Of a stretch of 64,000 nucleotides of DNA, positions 53,187 to 63,992 are shown in pieces. Within the stretch, counting starts at the first letter, position 1. Every line of letters begins with the position of its first letter. The position numbers and the translations under genes were made by a program. The notes under the pieces are model-generated. The model was not told the DNA's origin, did not search any database, and saw nothing but the letters and a program-made list of their open reading frames with translations. The DNA comes from Rebecca billardiae RCC1528 (Eukaryota > Haptophyta), in NCBI GenBank assembly GCA_965240325.2, contig OZ251223.1:434001-498000 (forward strand), given 5' to 3'.

Positions 53187-53778
53187 TCTCGCCCTGGCCC
53201 CGCGCGACCCCAACCACGCACCGCGCGGCGCCCGAGCGCAGTTCGTGCATCTGATGAACGTGCACGAGCGCCTCAGCCGCCCGCTCCTTCAGCTCGCCGA
53301 GTCGGAGTTCGGCACACGTCGCTAGGCGAGAGCGGAGGAGAGGCCAGTCGGTCCGCGTTATTCAAGTTTATGATAATCCAGCTCAACTTCCAGCAAGGGC
53401 GGTCTTTGTTCCTATGATAAACCGCGCATCCCTCGGTTAAAGTCATAGTATTCTCGCGTGATCATGTACTAGCATCATTCATAGTAGCAAAGCTGAAGTT
53501 TGAGCTTAAACTTATCAGAAGCTTTTTAGTGTATGAAACGTAGGTTCCATCACCCTGTTCCACTACGTTCCACTTCTTCTATTGTATTGTATTCCGTGTC
53601 AGTTCGCAGTGATTCTGAGGAAGATCTGAGCCTGAACCATGAATATTCATCATCATATCCATATGAATCCATGATGGGGGTTCATGAAGTTGGTTAAAGG
53701 TTGCATCCTTATGACGTCAAACGGCGAATCGGCAAACCTCGTGTCTTCCTGGTGCAATGCGTCCGCCAACCAACGGAC
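53187..53778. other. Intergenic, AT-rich
   Basis: No gene seen; GC content drops sharply at 53340-53700. Confidence 0.45.
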
Positions 53779-54660
53779 ATGAAGCGGAAGGCAACGACAC
53801 GTTCAGGGTCGCCGCCCCGCTACGCCGTAGCAGCGCCGGGCGAGAAGATGAATGACGGTGCAGCTGTAGCCGCGGCGAATGAGCACGACAACGACCTGCA
53901 GCCCCGCTGGAAGGTGAGCGCCACGGCTCGGCAGGCCCTGGAGCGCTCTTTCCGCATCAACCCGTACCCGCAAGCCGCGGAGCGCGAGCGTCTCGCTGTG
54001 CAGTTTGGCACCACCTCGCGTCAGGTGCAGGTGTGGTTCCAGAATCGGCGAGTGCGCGAGCAGAAGACGGAGGCCGCGAACGAACGCTGGCGTCTAGCTC
54101 TCTCAGCCGGCGAGGCCTACGCCTGTGATCCGCGCGCGCATGGCATCCCGCTCGGACTGGCGCCGGCTCACATGGCGGGGGGCTGCACGCATCACGGCAT
54201 CGTCACGCAGCCCGTGTGCTCGACGCCGCATACGCACCGCTACAGCGCGCCAACCCCAATCGATCCAAGCCGAGCGACTCTACGCGCCAACGTCGCGAGC
54301 GTGTCCGCGATGCAGCCACCAGGGCCCGTGCCCGTACATGCACCTCCGACGGGCGGGCACTACGTGCCATGGGTGCCACAGATGCCCACTGTGCCGGCCC
54401 TGCACCCTGCTTGCATTGCACCGTGCGTGCAGCCGACGTACTCGCCCTCACCAGCAGGTGCCTCGGTGTGGAGCCGTGACGGCAGCTTTCACCCTCCACA
54501 GGCACACGTGATGATGCCCATGGTGAGCCAACCCGCCCTGCACTACTCGCATCAATGCGTGCCGCCGCCGCCACCAGTGGGGAGCTGGCTGACCGCTGAG
54601 CAGCTGGTAATGGTCCAGCCGCCGCATGCTCATAGCATGTGGTCCACGCAGCCGATGTAG
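53779..54660 (+). CDS. Homeodomain transcription factor
   Basis: 293 residues from ATG 53779. This start matches that of the paralogue at the right edge (MPKRKATTRS versus MKRKATTRS); an in-frame ATG further upstream lies in sequence the paralogue does not share. The homeodomain is at about 40-97: RWKVSATARQALERSFRINP, then TTSRQVQVWFQNRRVREQK with canonical W48, F49, N51 and R53. The long C-terminal part is rich in Pro, His, Met and Ser, as in activation domains, and ends VGSWLTAEQLVMVQPPHAH. It is a nuclear DNA-binding regulator of unknown targets. Its first codons follow an AT-rich upstream region. Confidence 0.92.
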   Translation: MKRKATTRSGSPPRYAVAAPGEKMNDGAAVAAANEHDNDLQPRWKVSATARQALERSFRINPYPQAAERERLAVQFGTTSRQVQVWFQNRRVREQKTEAANERWRLALSAGEAYACDPRAHGIPLGLAPAHMAGGCTHHGIVTQPVCSTPHTHRYSAPTPIDPSRATLRANVASVSAMQPPGPVPVHAPPTGGHYVPWVPQMPTVPALHPACIAPCVQPTYSPSPAGASVWSRDGSFHPPQAHVMMPMVSQPALHYSHQCVPPPPPVGSWLTAEQLVMVQPPHAHSMWSTQPM

Positions 54661-55613
54661 CGGTGCGCTACTCAGCCCCTGCCGCCAGGCTGGGCACGTG
54701 CTACTGCACTGCTTGCGCGGCGCCCCGCAACTGGACTAATCGTCATTGTGTGCAGCGCAAGTCACTGCAAGGCGGGGCGACTGATTCCGTACAGTATATA
54801 TTAAATCGGTCCGCCGGTTCGAATTAAGCGGTCGGCTGCACGATGAGTGCTGCCCTGGTCGGCCCCAATGAGGTGCGCCAGTCGGCTGCCGACGCGGTGC
54901 CCGCCTGCAGGTACGCTCGGCTCTGACTCCGTTTATTACTCGCGCCTAATTATATGCTGCGGCCTGCCTGCGCTGCATCTCAAGACCAGCAGGTAATATA
55001 GGAAAAGTGGCGGTAGTGATGATCAGTGATGAGTCGTAGACTAGTAGTGATGATATGTACTCGTAACAGTCGTAACACTAACCGAGTCGTAACACGAGTC
55101 ACCTGCTGATGCGCACTGCAGCAGCAATTATTCATCACCGGCCAGCAGGCAGCACTCTCCGCGCGCACTGACCGCGCGGGCCGCCCGGGCTGTTCACTAC
55201 GACCTATACTTAATTTATTATTTTCTTAATACTACTATGGCGGGCCGTAGGTCCGCCCCTTGTAGTGCCCGGGAAAAAGATAAGATAAGAAAAATAAAAA
55301 AGAAAATCGCCTCGCTATATATATATTACCGCTACTACTATACGGCCGACGACTGATCGGGCTGACGATATGACGCGGTCCGCGCCGCGTCAGTGGCGGA
55401 GTACTATACCGTAATGCCCGCAGCTCATTCTCGGCCGTCGTTGAGTACGACGCCTCCGGGAGTTTACTTACCCCCATATACAGCCCTGCCCCGTCGCCCG
55501 TGCTGACTCCGCTGACAATGTCTGGTCGTGTCACATCGTCCTTACCCAGCCGCGGCAGCCGCCGGCCGGGGGGCCCATCTGCCATCACAAGTCCGGTCCG
55601 ACCGGTTGCCGCA
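54661..55613. other. Intergenic
   Basis: Homology to the region downstream of the second homeobox copy continues for a few tens of bases (GCTACTCAGCCCCTGCCGC). Beyond that, short AT tracts (54795-54830 and 55205-55330) and no gene. Confidence 0.45.
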
Positions 55614-56954
55614 TTAGAACCCATACTTGTCCTCGAGGTACTCGTCCAGATCGATTTCCTCCTCTTCCTCCTCCTCCTCCTCCTCCTCTGCATCCTCTGC
55701 ATCCTCTTTGACGGTGTCCTCGCCCACCGCGTCCTGGAGCAGCTGCCGCACGCCCGCAGAGCCTTCCCCAGGCTGCGCCGCCGGCGCACCGGGCGCGCCA
55801 CGCCGCGCCGTGGCGGCAGCACGCGGAGCCGATGGCGGGGCTGCGGACTCGACTGCCCGGTCTACGGGCCCCAGAGTGAGGACATCGCCCTCCCCGCGCT
55901 TCGCGCCTGGCTGCTCCGCCCCCTTCTCGGCCCGCAGCACGCGCACCTCGACGGCGTCGCCGAGGGCGAGCGCAGCGAGGTCGGCGCGTCCGCGCGGCAT
56001 CTCGCTCGCGTGCAGCAGGCCGGGTGTGCGGGCGCCGACGTCGACGAGGGCGCCGTACGGGAGGCGCTTGACCACCGTCCCACGACGCACGCTGCCCACC
56101 GCCAGCTCACTCGCTGGCTTGCGCGAGCTCGCGCGCCGCCGCTCGCGCGCGCGCGCCGCCCGCTCGCGCTCGAGCTGCTCTGCCGAGCGCTCGCGCATCG
56201 TCACGGTCAGCCGACCGGCCGCGGGGAGGGCCTCGCGCACCCAGAGGTCGATGGGGTCGCCGTCGCGGAGCGTGCGCCGCGCGCGCTCGGAGCGCACGCG
56301 CTGCGCGCGCAGCGCCACGCCCTCGTCCAGCTCGCGCAGCGGCAGCCGCGCGAGCAGCGTCGCGCGCTCGCCGCGCCGCGCCGCCCGATGCACGCCAACG
56401 TCCACGAACGCATCGACAGCCGTCTGCGAGGCGACGACGCCGCGGAGGGGCTGGCCCGGCCGGAGGTCTTCGAGCGCCAGTGTGGGCTCCAGCCGTCGAG
56501 CGCCGCGCTTGCCGGTCGACGTCAGCTTGGCCTTCAGCCGCGCGCTCGCTGGCTGCACGTCCTCGATGCGCAGCTCGACGGTCGAGCCGACAGCGGGCAG
56601 CGCCGCGCGCTGCCGGCGCGCGCTGCGTCGGCGCGCGTTGCGAGTGCCCAGCGCAGCGCGCGAGACGCCAGGGACATCTGCGCTTGCGAGCACGCGCGCC
56701 GTGCGGTTGTGTCGCGCCACCCACCGCGTGGCGCCCACGTCGACGAAGACCTTGGCACCGTGCTGCGCGAGCACTCTCCCGCGCATGATCGCGCCTTGCT
56801 CGAGCGAGTCGAGAGGGACAAGCGGGTCGGCATCGGCGGCACACGCTCGCACGAGCGACCTCGCTCCCGAAACCACGCGCAACGACGGCCGCAGCGACGC
56901 GTGGGAGCCGCCCGCCGAGAGCGCAAGGAGTGCGACGAGCACCGTCGGCGCCAT
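55614..56954 (-). CDS. Three-S1-domain RNA-binding protein, probably plastid-targeted
   Basis: 446 residues from ATG 56954. A hydrophobic signal peptide (APTVLVALLALSAGGSHA) is followed by a Ser/Arg-rich segment (SLRPSLRVVSGARS), the bipartite leader expected for import into a secondary plastid. Three S1 folds are recognisable: GAIMRGRVLAQHGAKVFVDV, QPLRGVVASQTAVDAFVDVG, and GSVRRGTVVKRLPYGALVDV followed by GLLHASEM. The third is the most canonical. An Ala/Pro-rich linker leads to a poly-Glu tract and the tail EIDLDEYLEDKYGF. It likely binds plastid RNA in translation, like ribosomal protein S1 or the S1 part of plastid PETs proteins. Head-to-head with the MAP2K gene. Confidence 0.8.
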   Translation of the reverse strand: MAPTVLVALLALSAGGSHASLRPSLRVVSGARSLVRACAADADPLVPLDSLEQGAIMRGRVLAQHGAKVFVDVGATRWVARHNRTARVLASADVPGVSRAALGTRNARRRSARRQRAALPAVGSTVELRIEDVQPASARLKAKLTSTGKRGARRLEPTLALEDLRPGQPLRGVVASQTAVDAFVDVGVHRAARRGERATLLARLPLRELDEGVALRAQRVRSERARRTLRDGDPIDLWVREALPAAGRLTVTMRERSAEQLERERAARARERRRASSRKPASELAVGSVRRGTVVKRLPYGALVDVGARTPGLLHASEMPRGRADLAALALGDAVEVRVLRAEKGAEQPGAKRGEGDVLTLGPVDRAVESAAPPSAPRAAATARRGAPGAPAAQPGEGSAGVRQLLQDAVGEDTVKEDAEDAEEEEEEEEEEEIDLDEYLEDKYGF

Positions 56955-57402
56955 TCCGCGTGATGAAAGCTTTGGTCCGGTTACGGCAACCCCCGCCCGC
57001 CGGGGGCGTGTCCGGCAGGTCATTCAGGATCAAGAGTCGCGACCGCGAGGTGACATGATTCATATGAAAGTGGCTCGTCGAATATGCGTGTCCACATACG
57101 GAGTGGGCAAAACGATAGCAGGCTGGGTAGCATCCGCCATTCTCTTGACTGAGTTTGTTGAGTGAGTGGCGTGGGGCGGGAGTCGCCATCGCCCAGACTC
57201 ACGCCCGCCCTCCGCGTCGCGCAGCTCCCATCAGCGGAGACGCGCGTGCGCGACGATGGCTCCTCCGATGGGCTTGGAAATACGTGCGTGCGCGTTACGC
57301 GGCGAACTGGTCGGCCCGGGCGCCCACCGCCCCGCGCATGTGTGGCGGCCATGTCTGACGCGCGTCTCGCGCCGCGGCCGCGCAGAGTCCGAGGCGGACG
57401 CG

Positions 57403-58553
57403 ATGAACGTGTCTGGGGAGCAGCCGCCCCTGCGCAAGAACGGCTCGTTCGACCTGAGCGCGACGGGCACCTTTCGAAGCGAGGACTTCAGGGTCGGCAA
57501 GGACGGCATCGGCGGCGTGGCAGCGAACGACAGCGAGCGGCTGCTGCACGGCGTCAAGATCGTCTTCACCGACCTCGACATGCTCGAGGAGCTGGGGCAG
57601 GGGGCGAGCGGCATCGTGCGCAAGGCCGTGCACAAGCCGACTGGCGCGATTGTCGCCGTGAAGACGGTCAACATCTCCGACAGGGGGAAGCGCAGCCAGA
57701 TGGTCAACGAGCTCCGCTCGCTCACCTCGTCGCAGTGCCCGTACCTCGTCAGCCTGTACGACGGCTTCTACGAGGAGATGCAGGTGCACATGGTGCTCGA
57801 GTTCATGGACGGGGGTGACCTCTCGGGGTTCGTGCAGGCGACGAAGGCGCAGACGGGGAAGGGCATCCTGCAGGAGGACATTCTCTTCAAGATCGCCAAG
57901 CAGGTGCTCTCCGGGCTGAGCTACCTGCACCGCAAGCGACACCAGGTGCACCGCGACATGAAGCCCGCCAACCTGATGCTCACCAAGGACGGCCACGTCA
58001 AGATTTCCGACTTTGGGATCTCGTCGGAGCTGGACTCGACCATGGGCATGTGCAACACCTTCGTCGGTGCGCTCGCGCGCGCAAGAGAGAGAGAAAGAGG
58101 GAGAGAGCGGGGGAGAGCAACGGCGGCGCTGCACGCGAGCTGACTGCCCGCCACCGCCCACCGATGTTGCGTGCTCGCACCCGCTGTTCGCGCACGCGCG
58201 CAGGCACGGCCAACTACATGTCGCCAGAACGTCTCAGCGGGGGCGAGTACTCGTACCCGTCAGATATCTGGTCGTTCGGCCTGATCCTGCTCGAGTGCAT
58301 CCTCGGCGAGTACCCGTACCCCAACGCGTCCAACTACTTCCAGCTGCTGAACAACATCCTCGAGGGCGAGGTGCCGACGGTGCCGGCCGATGTGCCGCTC
58401 TCGGACGACCTCAAGGACTTTGTGGGCATCTGCCTGCACAAGGATCCGGCTAAGCGGCCGACGGTGACGGAGCTGCAGGGTCACGCGTGGATGAAGCAAT
58501 TCGACAGCGACGAGATGGACCTGTCGATGAAGCTCGAGGACATCAAGCTGTGA
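57403..58553 (+). CDS. MAP kinase kinase (MAP2K/STE7 family)
   Basis: Proposed exons are 57403-58066 and 58204-58553, giving 337 residues; the intron restores TFVG|TANYMSPER in the activation loop. All kinase landmarks are present: GQGASGIV loop, the Lys in IVAVKTVN, the alphaC Glu in VNELRSL, hinge LEFMDGGDL, catalytic HRDMKPANLML, DFG, APE-equivalent SPE, and DIWSFG. The segment DSTMGMCNTFVGT has Ser/Thr at positions typical of MAP2K activation-loop phosphosites. MAP2Ks phosphorylate MAP kinases on T-x-Y. ATG 57403 was chosen as the last in-frame start before the disordered N-terminus; the upstream frame is Arg-rich. AATAAA at about 58659 may serve in polyadenylation. Confidence 0.93.
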
Positions 58554-59395
58554 TCGCGGAGCGGGAGTCGGCCGGACGCCCGCGGGAGGGAGTAGCTCTA
58601 TACTCTTAGGAGCAGTAGCTAGTCTCGCAGTACCTCAGCGAATTCGGTTGTAAGTCAATAAAGTTATACCGGTACTCGATCATCACTCAAGGTCCGCCGT
58701 CCCGGAATGATTATTATTATAAATAATATTATATATATATTATAATTTTATAGTTTAGCAGCAGATTAGATGATATCGGATATCGTCGATGATCGCCATG
58801 ATCGGAATTCAGTAATAATACTACTGGGTTAATTCGCGTCTAAATTCTGCTCACGGTGCCCGTAGTACCGGCGGTCATCCGTCATGCCCATGCCATTGCG
58901 GTCCGCAGCGCCTCGCGGACTGGCTGAGTAGTGGCTCCGCCGTTTACTCGGGCGGTCCGCCTCACCACGTGGGGCGGGTTTGACCGGGAATCTCCGCTGA
59001 CTCGTCCGGGACTCCGGGAGTACCGGCGCGGTTCAGTCCGTCGCGGGCAGATCGACTGCTATCAGCTATGCGGCCGCTCGCCGCGCCTGTCAGTCACTGT
59101 CAGTGTCAGACTCAAGACTGCGCCGCAACACTAGACGAGTGATGACTAGTCCACTAGGCACTATGATACAGACTCGCGCACTAGTTACTCAGACTACTGT
59201 CACTGTGACTACTGACTGTGTTGACAGTGATGTACGCGTCGGATCGTCCGGCCCGTCCGGGCGGTCGGCCGTCGGACCCGACTACCGTACAAGTACTCAA
59301 GTACCGCAATGCGGAGCCCGACGAAAGTCTGTACTACAAGGCACTCATCACTACTAATCATCACGGAATGAACATGGCAGCCAGAGTATCAGCGG
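58554..59395. other. Intergenic between convergent genes
   Basis: 3' regions of the MAP2K and the RING gene. An AT-rich stretch at 58700-58770 (TATATTATA-type) and CACTGT/GACTACTG motifs near 59090-59220. No gene seen. Confidence 0.45.
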
Positions 59396-61289
59396 TCAGT
59401 ATGCTGGACTGCAGCTCCCCGCTTCGTCGCCATCATCGTCGACATCAGTGACGGGCCTCACGTCGTCGCACCTGCCGGTCAGATCGTCATCAGCGTCATC
59501 GTGATCGTCACGATCGTCGTCGTCCAAGGTGGCGTACGCATGGTCCCGCGCAGCGCCATCATCGCCATCACAGCCTGCTCGTAGCTGGGAGAGCAGTCCG
59601 AAATGGTCCGAAGACGCGGCATCGGCACCGCCGTCCGCCTCGCGGACAAGCTGAGTGCCCCGGCCGGCTGGGGTAGGGCTACCCCTGCCGAGCGGCGAGG
59701 CAGGCTGTGGCCCATCAGCGACAGCGCCTGGGCGCATCGCCGCCGCTGCCACTGGTGTCGCCGAGGTGCCCTCGCTGAGCGGGGCAGGGAATTCGGCCTC
59801 GGCGACGACGCCTGCCGGCCCGGCCGCAGCCGGCTGCGGTGTCTTGCGCCGCGCAGCCCCGCGGCGCTGCTCAGCCCGGCCCGGCCCCGGCTGCAGGCGT
59901 TGCCGCTGGCGCTCAGCGCTGGCTGCCGCCGGCGCAGGAAGCAGGTGAGCGCTGCCGCAGCGCGGTGGCGATTCCGCCCGCCCCTCCCCCGAGAGCCTTG
60001 TGTACGCGTCCACGATCGCGGCGAGGGTCTGGTTGCGCGCGAGCTGCCGCCGCCACGCGGGCGCCTTGCACAGCGGGCCTGGCGCCGCCGCGCGCGGAGG
60101 GAGGGAGGGTGGGGTCGGGTGTGAGTGCGGGCGCAGCTGCACGTGTGGACAGGGGCCGTGTGGCCGCGCGGCCGCGCGTGCGCGCACATTCCTGCCGCTT
60201 CGACGCGCGCATGCTCTCGAGGATGCACGCCTTGCAGAAGGTGTGCATGCACGGCAGCGAGTGAGGCTCCTCGTACGTGCTGAGGCAGATGGCGCACCGG
60301 AGCTCCTGCGCGAGCGCTGCGACGCCCGCCGCCGCCGCCGGGTTGCGCGCGGCGGGGGAGCCGCCGGCAGCGGGCGGTGCGGTGGCGTCGACGCGGGCCT
60401 CCGCGTCTCTCGGTCCCGTGGGGGCGTTGCCGCGAGCCTCCGCGTCTCCCCGACCGCAGCTGTCGAGGTGCCTGAACAGCTCGCCCTCGTCGGCAAGCCG
60501 CGCGGCGCAGCACGGGCAGCTGACGCCGAGCGCCGGAGCGGCCGGAGGGGGGACGGAAGGCGCGGCGGGCGCAGGGCCCGGCGCTGCAGCCGTGTCCGGC
60601 ATGTCGTGGGTGCTCGCAGGCGCGCATGGCTGGCATGCGGCGCCCCCGCCCGGCTCACACGCGCCATCCGCCGTCGTCACGCCGCACTCCTCGTCGATGT
60701 GCTTTCCCATCAGCTCGACGCTCACACGCACGCCACAGCAGGGGCATGGCACCGACGCTGCGTGCGCGTCGCCGGGAGAAGGGTCGGCGTCGGGGCCTCC
60801 GGGCTCGAGCGCGGGCGAGGCGGCGGGGTCTGGCTGCGACCCGCCGCATTCGTCGGGCCGGCTCCCCGCCGCCACCTTGGTGCACTGGAAGTCGAGATGG
60901 TCGTCCAGCTGCAGCGTGTGCACGCGAAGCTCGCACGCCGGGCAGCGCGTCCACGCGCCGCGGCCCTGGGAGGCAGGGCCGTGCAGCGGCGCGGGAGCAG
61001 GGGTGTCGAAGTTCTGGCCCCAGAACGCACTGATGGGCTTCTGCGCCGTCGGCGCGTGCGTGCCACCGCGCCCTGCCCGCTGCGCCGCTGCGCCGGCCAG
61101 GGTGGGCACCGACTTGGCGCTTCCGAACGGCTGGGTGAACATGGCGCCCCAGGGCGCGTCCGGTGGATCGGGCGTGGTGCACGGCGCGTAAGGCCGTAGC
61201 GGGGCTGATGACGGGGGCAGCGAGCTGGGCCCCGCATCCCCGCTGCTGATGTCACAGCCGTGCGCCAGCGGGCGCTTCCGAGACGACAT
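59396..61289 (-). CDS. RING E3 ligase with three N-terminal UBZ-like zinc fingers
   Basis: Proposed exons are 61289-60188 and 60078-59396, giving 594 residues; the junction rebuilds the last RING knuckle (KRQE|CPLCKAP). Three C-x2-C-x11/12-H-x3/4-C fingers occur: CPACELRVHTLQLDDHLDFQC-type at about 116-136, CPCC...HIDEEC at 182-202 and CPCC...HLDSC near 255-275. They resemble RAD18-type UBZ4 ubiquitin-binding fingers. The RING starts CAICLSTYEEPHSLPCMHTFC at about 340. RNQTLAAIVDAYTRL after it is like the helix following the RAD18/BRCA1 RING. The C-terminal half is disordered, with an Asp-rich segment near its end. It probably recognises ubiquitylated proteins and extends ubiquitin signals; RAD18 has the opposite order (RING first). 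Head-to-head with 61444. Confidence 0.85.
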
Positions 61290-61443
61290 CGTGATCGCCG
61301 ATCTTGTCAAATGTTGAACTCCCGGAGGCCGTTGTTGGCTTGTTGCTACGTCCGACAAACCGCGGCTTGACCGCGAACTTTCCGGAATCCGGACCGACCG
61401 GAACTCGCCCCGCGCGGCTTGCGCCCTCTCTGGCAGTGGCAGG

Positions 61444-62139
61444 ATGGAGCCCAAGCAACGCGCATCTTGGGGACAGCCCTCGCAGCTGTCGGGCTCACGA
61501 CCAGAGCCCTCGGCGGCATCGCCAAGACCCCCAGCTCCGCCGCCACCACCACCGCTACAGCTGCCGACCCTCGCGGCTCTCGCCCTGCGCACGCTGCTTT
61601 TGACCGAGTACGAGGAGGAATCTAGGCGCGTCGTGGAGGACGTGTTCGTCCACCATGTTGGAATGGAGCGCGTGCTCTCGCTCGTGCGTCAGCCCGAGCT
61701 GTTTGGCCGGCTCTCGGACTATCCAACCCTCTGCGACACCATCCGCGCAGCGATGGCGGGCAATGCCTCCCGCGCGAGGCAAATGCTGGGCACGCTGCAT
61801 GACGCTAGCAGCTCGCAGCGGTTGCAGTTCGGCTCTGCGCAGGCGATTGCACATGCCAGTGGCATCATCGCCGCGTGCGATCGGCTCTTGTGCACGGGCA
61901 TGTTCAAGCGCGACATTGTGGGGCCGCCACTTCCCCCGGAGCTCGCGAACAGCGTGCGCGGGCTGCGCAAGAAGGCGCAGCGGCTTGTGCCGGCTGCAGA
62001 TGGCATTGGGCACGTGCGCGGACCGGCAGGACGCGGCTGGCGCGGGGGCACGGCGATGGGCAACGCCGAACGGGAGCGACGCGACGGTACCATCTTGGCT
62101 GCATACGCGCTGAAGCGACTGGACCTGCACACCGGATGA
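61444..62139 (+). CDS. Hypothetical 231-aa helical protein
   Basis: ATG 61444. After a Pro-rich N-terminus the protein is largely helical: LAALALRTLLLTEYEEESRR, VFVHHVGMERVLSLVRQPEL, then FGSAQAIAHASGIIAACDRLL. The last third is basic and Gly/Arg-rich, ending ILAAYALKRLDLHTG. No family is recognised. A 154-bp region separates its start from that of the zinc-finger/RING gene, suggesting a shared promoter. Confidence 0.6.
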   Translation: MEPKQRASWGQPSQLSGSRPEPSAASPRPPAPPPPPPLQLPTLAALALRTLLLTEYEEESRRVVEDVFVHHVGMERVLSLVRQPELFGRLSDYPTLCDTIRAAMAGNASRARQMLGTLHDASSSQRLQFGSAQAIAHASGIIAACDRLLCTGMFKRDIVGPPLPPELANSVRGLRKKAQRLVPAADGIGHVRGPAGRGWRGGTAMGNAERERRDGTILAAYALKRLDLHTG

Positions 62140-63069
62140 CGCAGAGGGCTGCGGCTGCGAAGCAGCGCCGTCACTGGGCTCTGGCTCCGGTTCAGACCCC
62201 TGCCAGTCCGGTCATAGAAACCGGGCGTACCGAAAATGATCTTCGCACTCCTGCGGCCGAATGAATTAACGCGGACGCCCGAAGTGTCCCACAGGGCCCC
62301 AAGTAGGGTTGCTATGGATGGCCAATAAGTGCCCCCGGGAGGGCGGTGTCGCGGCCACTACTCCGTCCGAGTTTGCGGATAAAGCCTGCAGTGCCGTACT
62401 TGACAGATTAGACTCTATTTTTCATAGCAGCTATTTACCCAGCCCGGTGACACATTTCCAATAGCTACGGGTGCATCCGGATCGCTCCCGGACCGTGTTC
62501 TGACCAGAGTCTGAAATGGGTAAATAAATAGTAAAATAGAGTCTGAACTGTAGAGGAAGTGCTTGTCGGCCCAATATCGCTCCGATGAAGAGTGAGACTA
62601 CAGAAGTCGTCATCATCTAGGCATCCTGCTTGAGGTCCTCCTGTGCAGTTTTCACGAGTGACTTCATGAAGTCTGAGCTCACAGTGCCCGTCTCTGGCAG
62701 GGGTCAATCGAAGCCAGAGCCACTGCGTCAATCACTCGTCACTGCTGCTACTATTCGCCACCGTTAGTGTGACTTAGCTTGCCCGACCGAGTGACCGGCA
62801 GACCGACGTCCACACTGAGAGTGAGTGCATGGGGCCCGGCGCTCTACTTAGCAGCAGTAGCAGAAAGTAGAGTGTGACGAGTGAGCAGCGCAATTATCCG
62901 AATATCAGGCGCAGCATCCAGGGTCTGCGCAGCTGGCGCTCCGGTCGCTGTTGGGGAGGTCTAACAGGCGGGTACTCTACGTTCACTCAGACTCCTGCGA
63001 CCCGTGCCCCTCACTCAGGGGCCGAGCGTCACTCTGGCAGCCGGCCGTGTCTCAGTTCCGCGCCGGCCC
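62140..63069. other. Intergenic
   Basis: No supported gene; short frames lack motifs. 62400-62560 is AT-richer. Confidence 0.45.
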
Positions 63070-63194
63070 GAGACCGCGGCAGGGGCTGAGTAGCGCCACC
63101 TACATCGCGGCGTTATTGCGCCGTGCACCACATCCCCTGAGTATGCGGCGGCTGGACCATTGCCAGCTGCTCAGCGGTCAGCCTCACAGCCTGC

Positions 63195-63992
63195 TCACCA
63201 CTGGTGGCGCGGCGGCACGCATTGATGCGAGTAGTGCAGGGCGGATTGGCTCACCATGGGCATCATCACGGGAGGGTGAAAGCTGCCGTCACGGCTCCAC
63301 ACCGAGGCACCTGCTGGTGAGGGCGAGCACGTCGGCTGCATGCACGGTGCATTGCAAGTGGGGTGCGGGGCCGGCATAGTGGGCATCTGTGGCACCCATG
63401 CCACGTAGTGCCCGGCCGTCGGAGGTGCATATACGGGCACGGGCCCTGGTGGCTGCATCGCGGACACGCTCGCGACGTTGGCGCGTAGAGTCGCTGGGCT
63501 TGGATCGAGTGAGGTTGGCGCGCTGTAGCGGTGCGTCTGCGGCGTCGAGCACATGGGCTGCGTGACGATGCCGTGATGCGTGCAGCCCCACGCCATATGA
63601 GCCGGCGCCAGTCCGAGCGGGATGCCATGCGCGCGCAGGTCACGGGCGTACGCGTCACCGGCTGAGAGAGCTAGACGCCAGCGTTCATTCGCGGCCTCCA
63701 TCTTCTGCTCGCGCACTCGCCGATTCTGGAACCACACCTGCACCTGACGCGAGGTGGTGCCAAACTGCACAGCGAGACGCTCGCGCTCCGCGGCCTGCAG
63801 GTACGGGTTGATGCGGAAGGAGCGCTCCAGGGCCTGCCGAGCCGTGGCGCTCACCTTCCAGCGGGGCTGCAGGTCGTTGTCGTGCTCATTCGCCTCGGCT
63901 ACAGCTGCACCGTCATTCGTCTTCTCGCCCGACGCTGCTACGGCGGGGCGGAGCGGCGACTCTGAACGCGTCGTCGCCTTCCGCTTCGGCAT
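63195..63992 (-). CDS. Homeodomain paralogue with a frameshifted C-terminus
   Basis: 265 residues from ATG 63992. It is highly similar along its whole length to the protein at 53779-54660, including an almost identical homeodomain with WFQNRRVREQK. In the C-terminal proline run one base is missing compared with the paralogue (about 63200-63210), so CVPPPPPVGSW becomes CVPPRHQW followed by a stop. The sequence that would encode the lost tail (LTAEQL...MVQPPH) is still readable in another frame down to about 63110. An internal three-residue deletion after FHPP also distinguishes it. The DNA-binding part is intact, so it may be functional with a shortened tail, or at an early stage of decay. Confidence 0.85.
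   Translation of the reverse strand: MPKRKATTRSESPLRPAVAASGEKTNDGAAVAEANEHDNDLQPRWKVSATARQALERSFRINPYLQAAERERLAVQFGTTSRQVQVWFQNRRVREQKMEAANERWRLALSAGDAYARDLRAHGIPLGLAPAHMAWGCTHHGIVTQPMCSTPQTHRYSAPTSLDPSPATLRANVASVSAMQPPGPVPVYAPPTAGHYVAWVPQMPTMPAPHPTCNAPCMQPTCSPSPAGASVWSRDGSFHPPVMMPMVSQSALHYSHQCVPPRHQW

Noticed and set aside
49269-53213. Long minus-strand frame (over 1300 codons) opposite the channel gene
   Set aside because: Composition is Arg/Ala/Gly-rich with no motifs; it mirrors the third-position GC bias of the real plus-strand gene.
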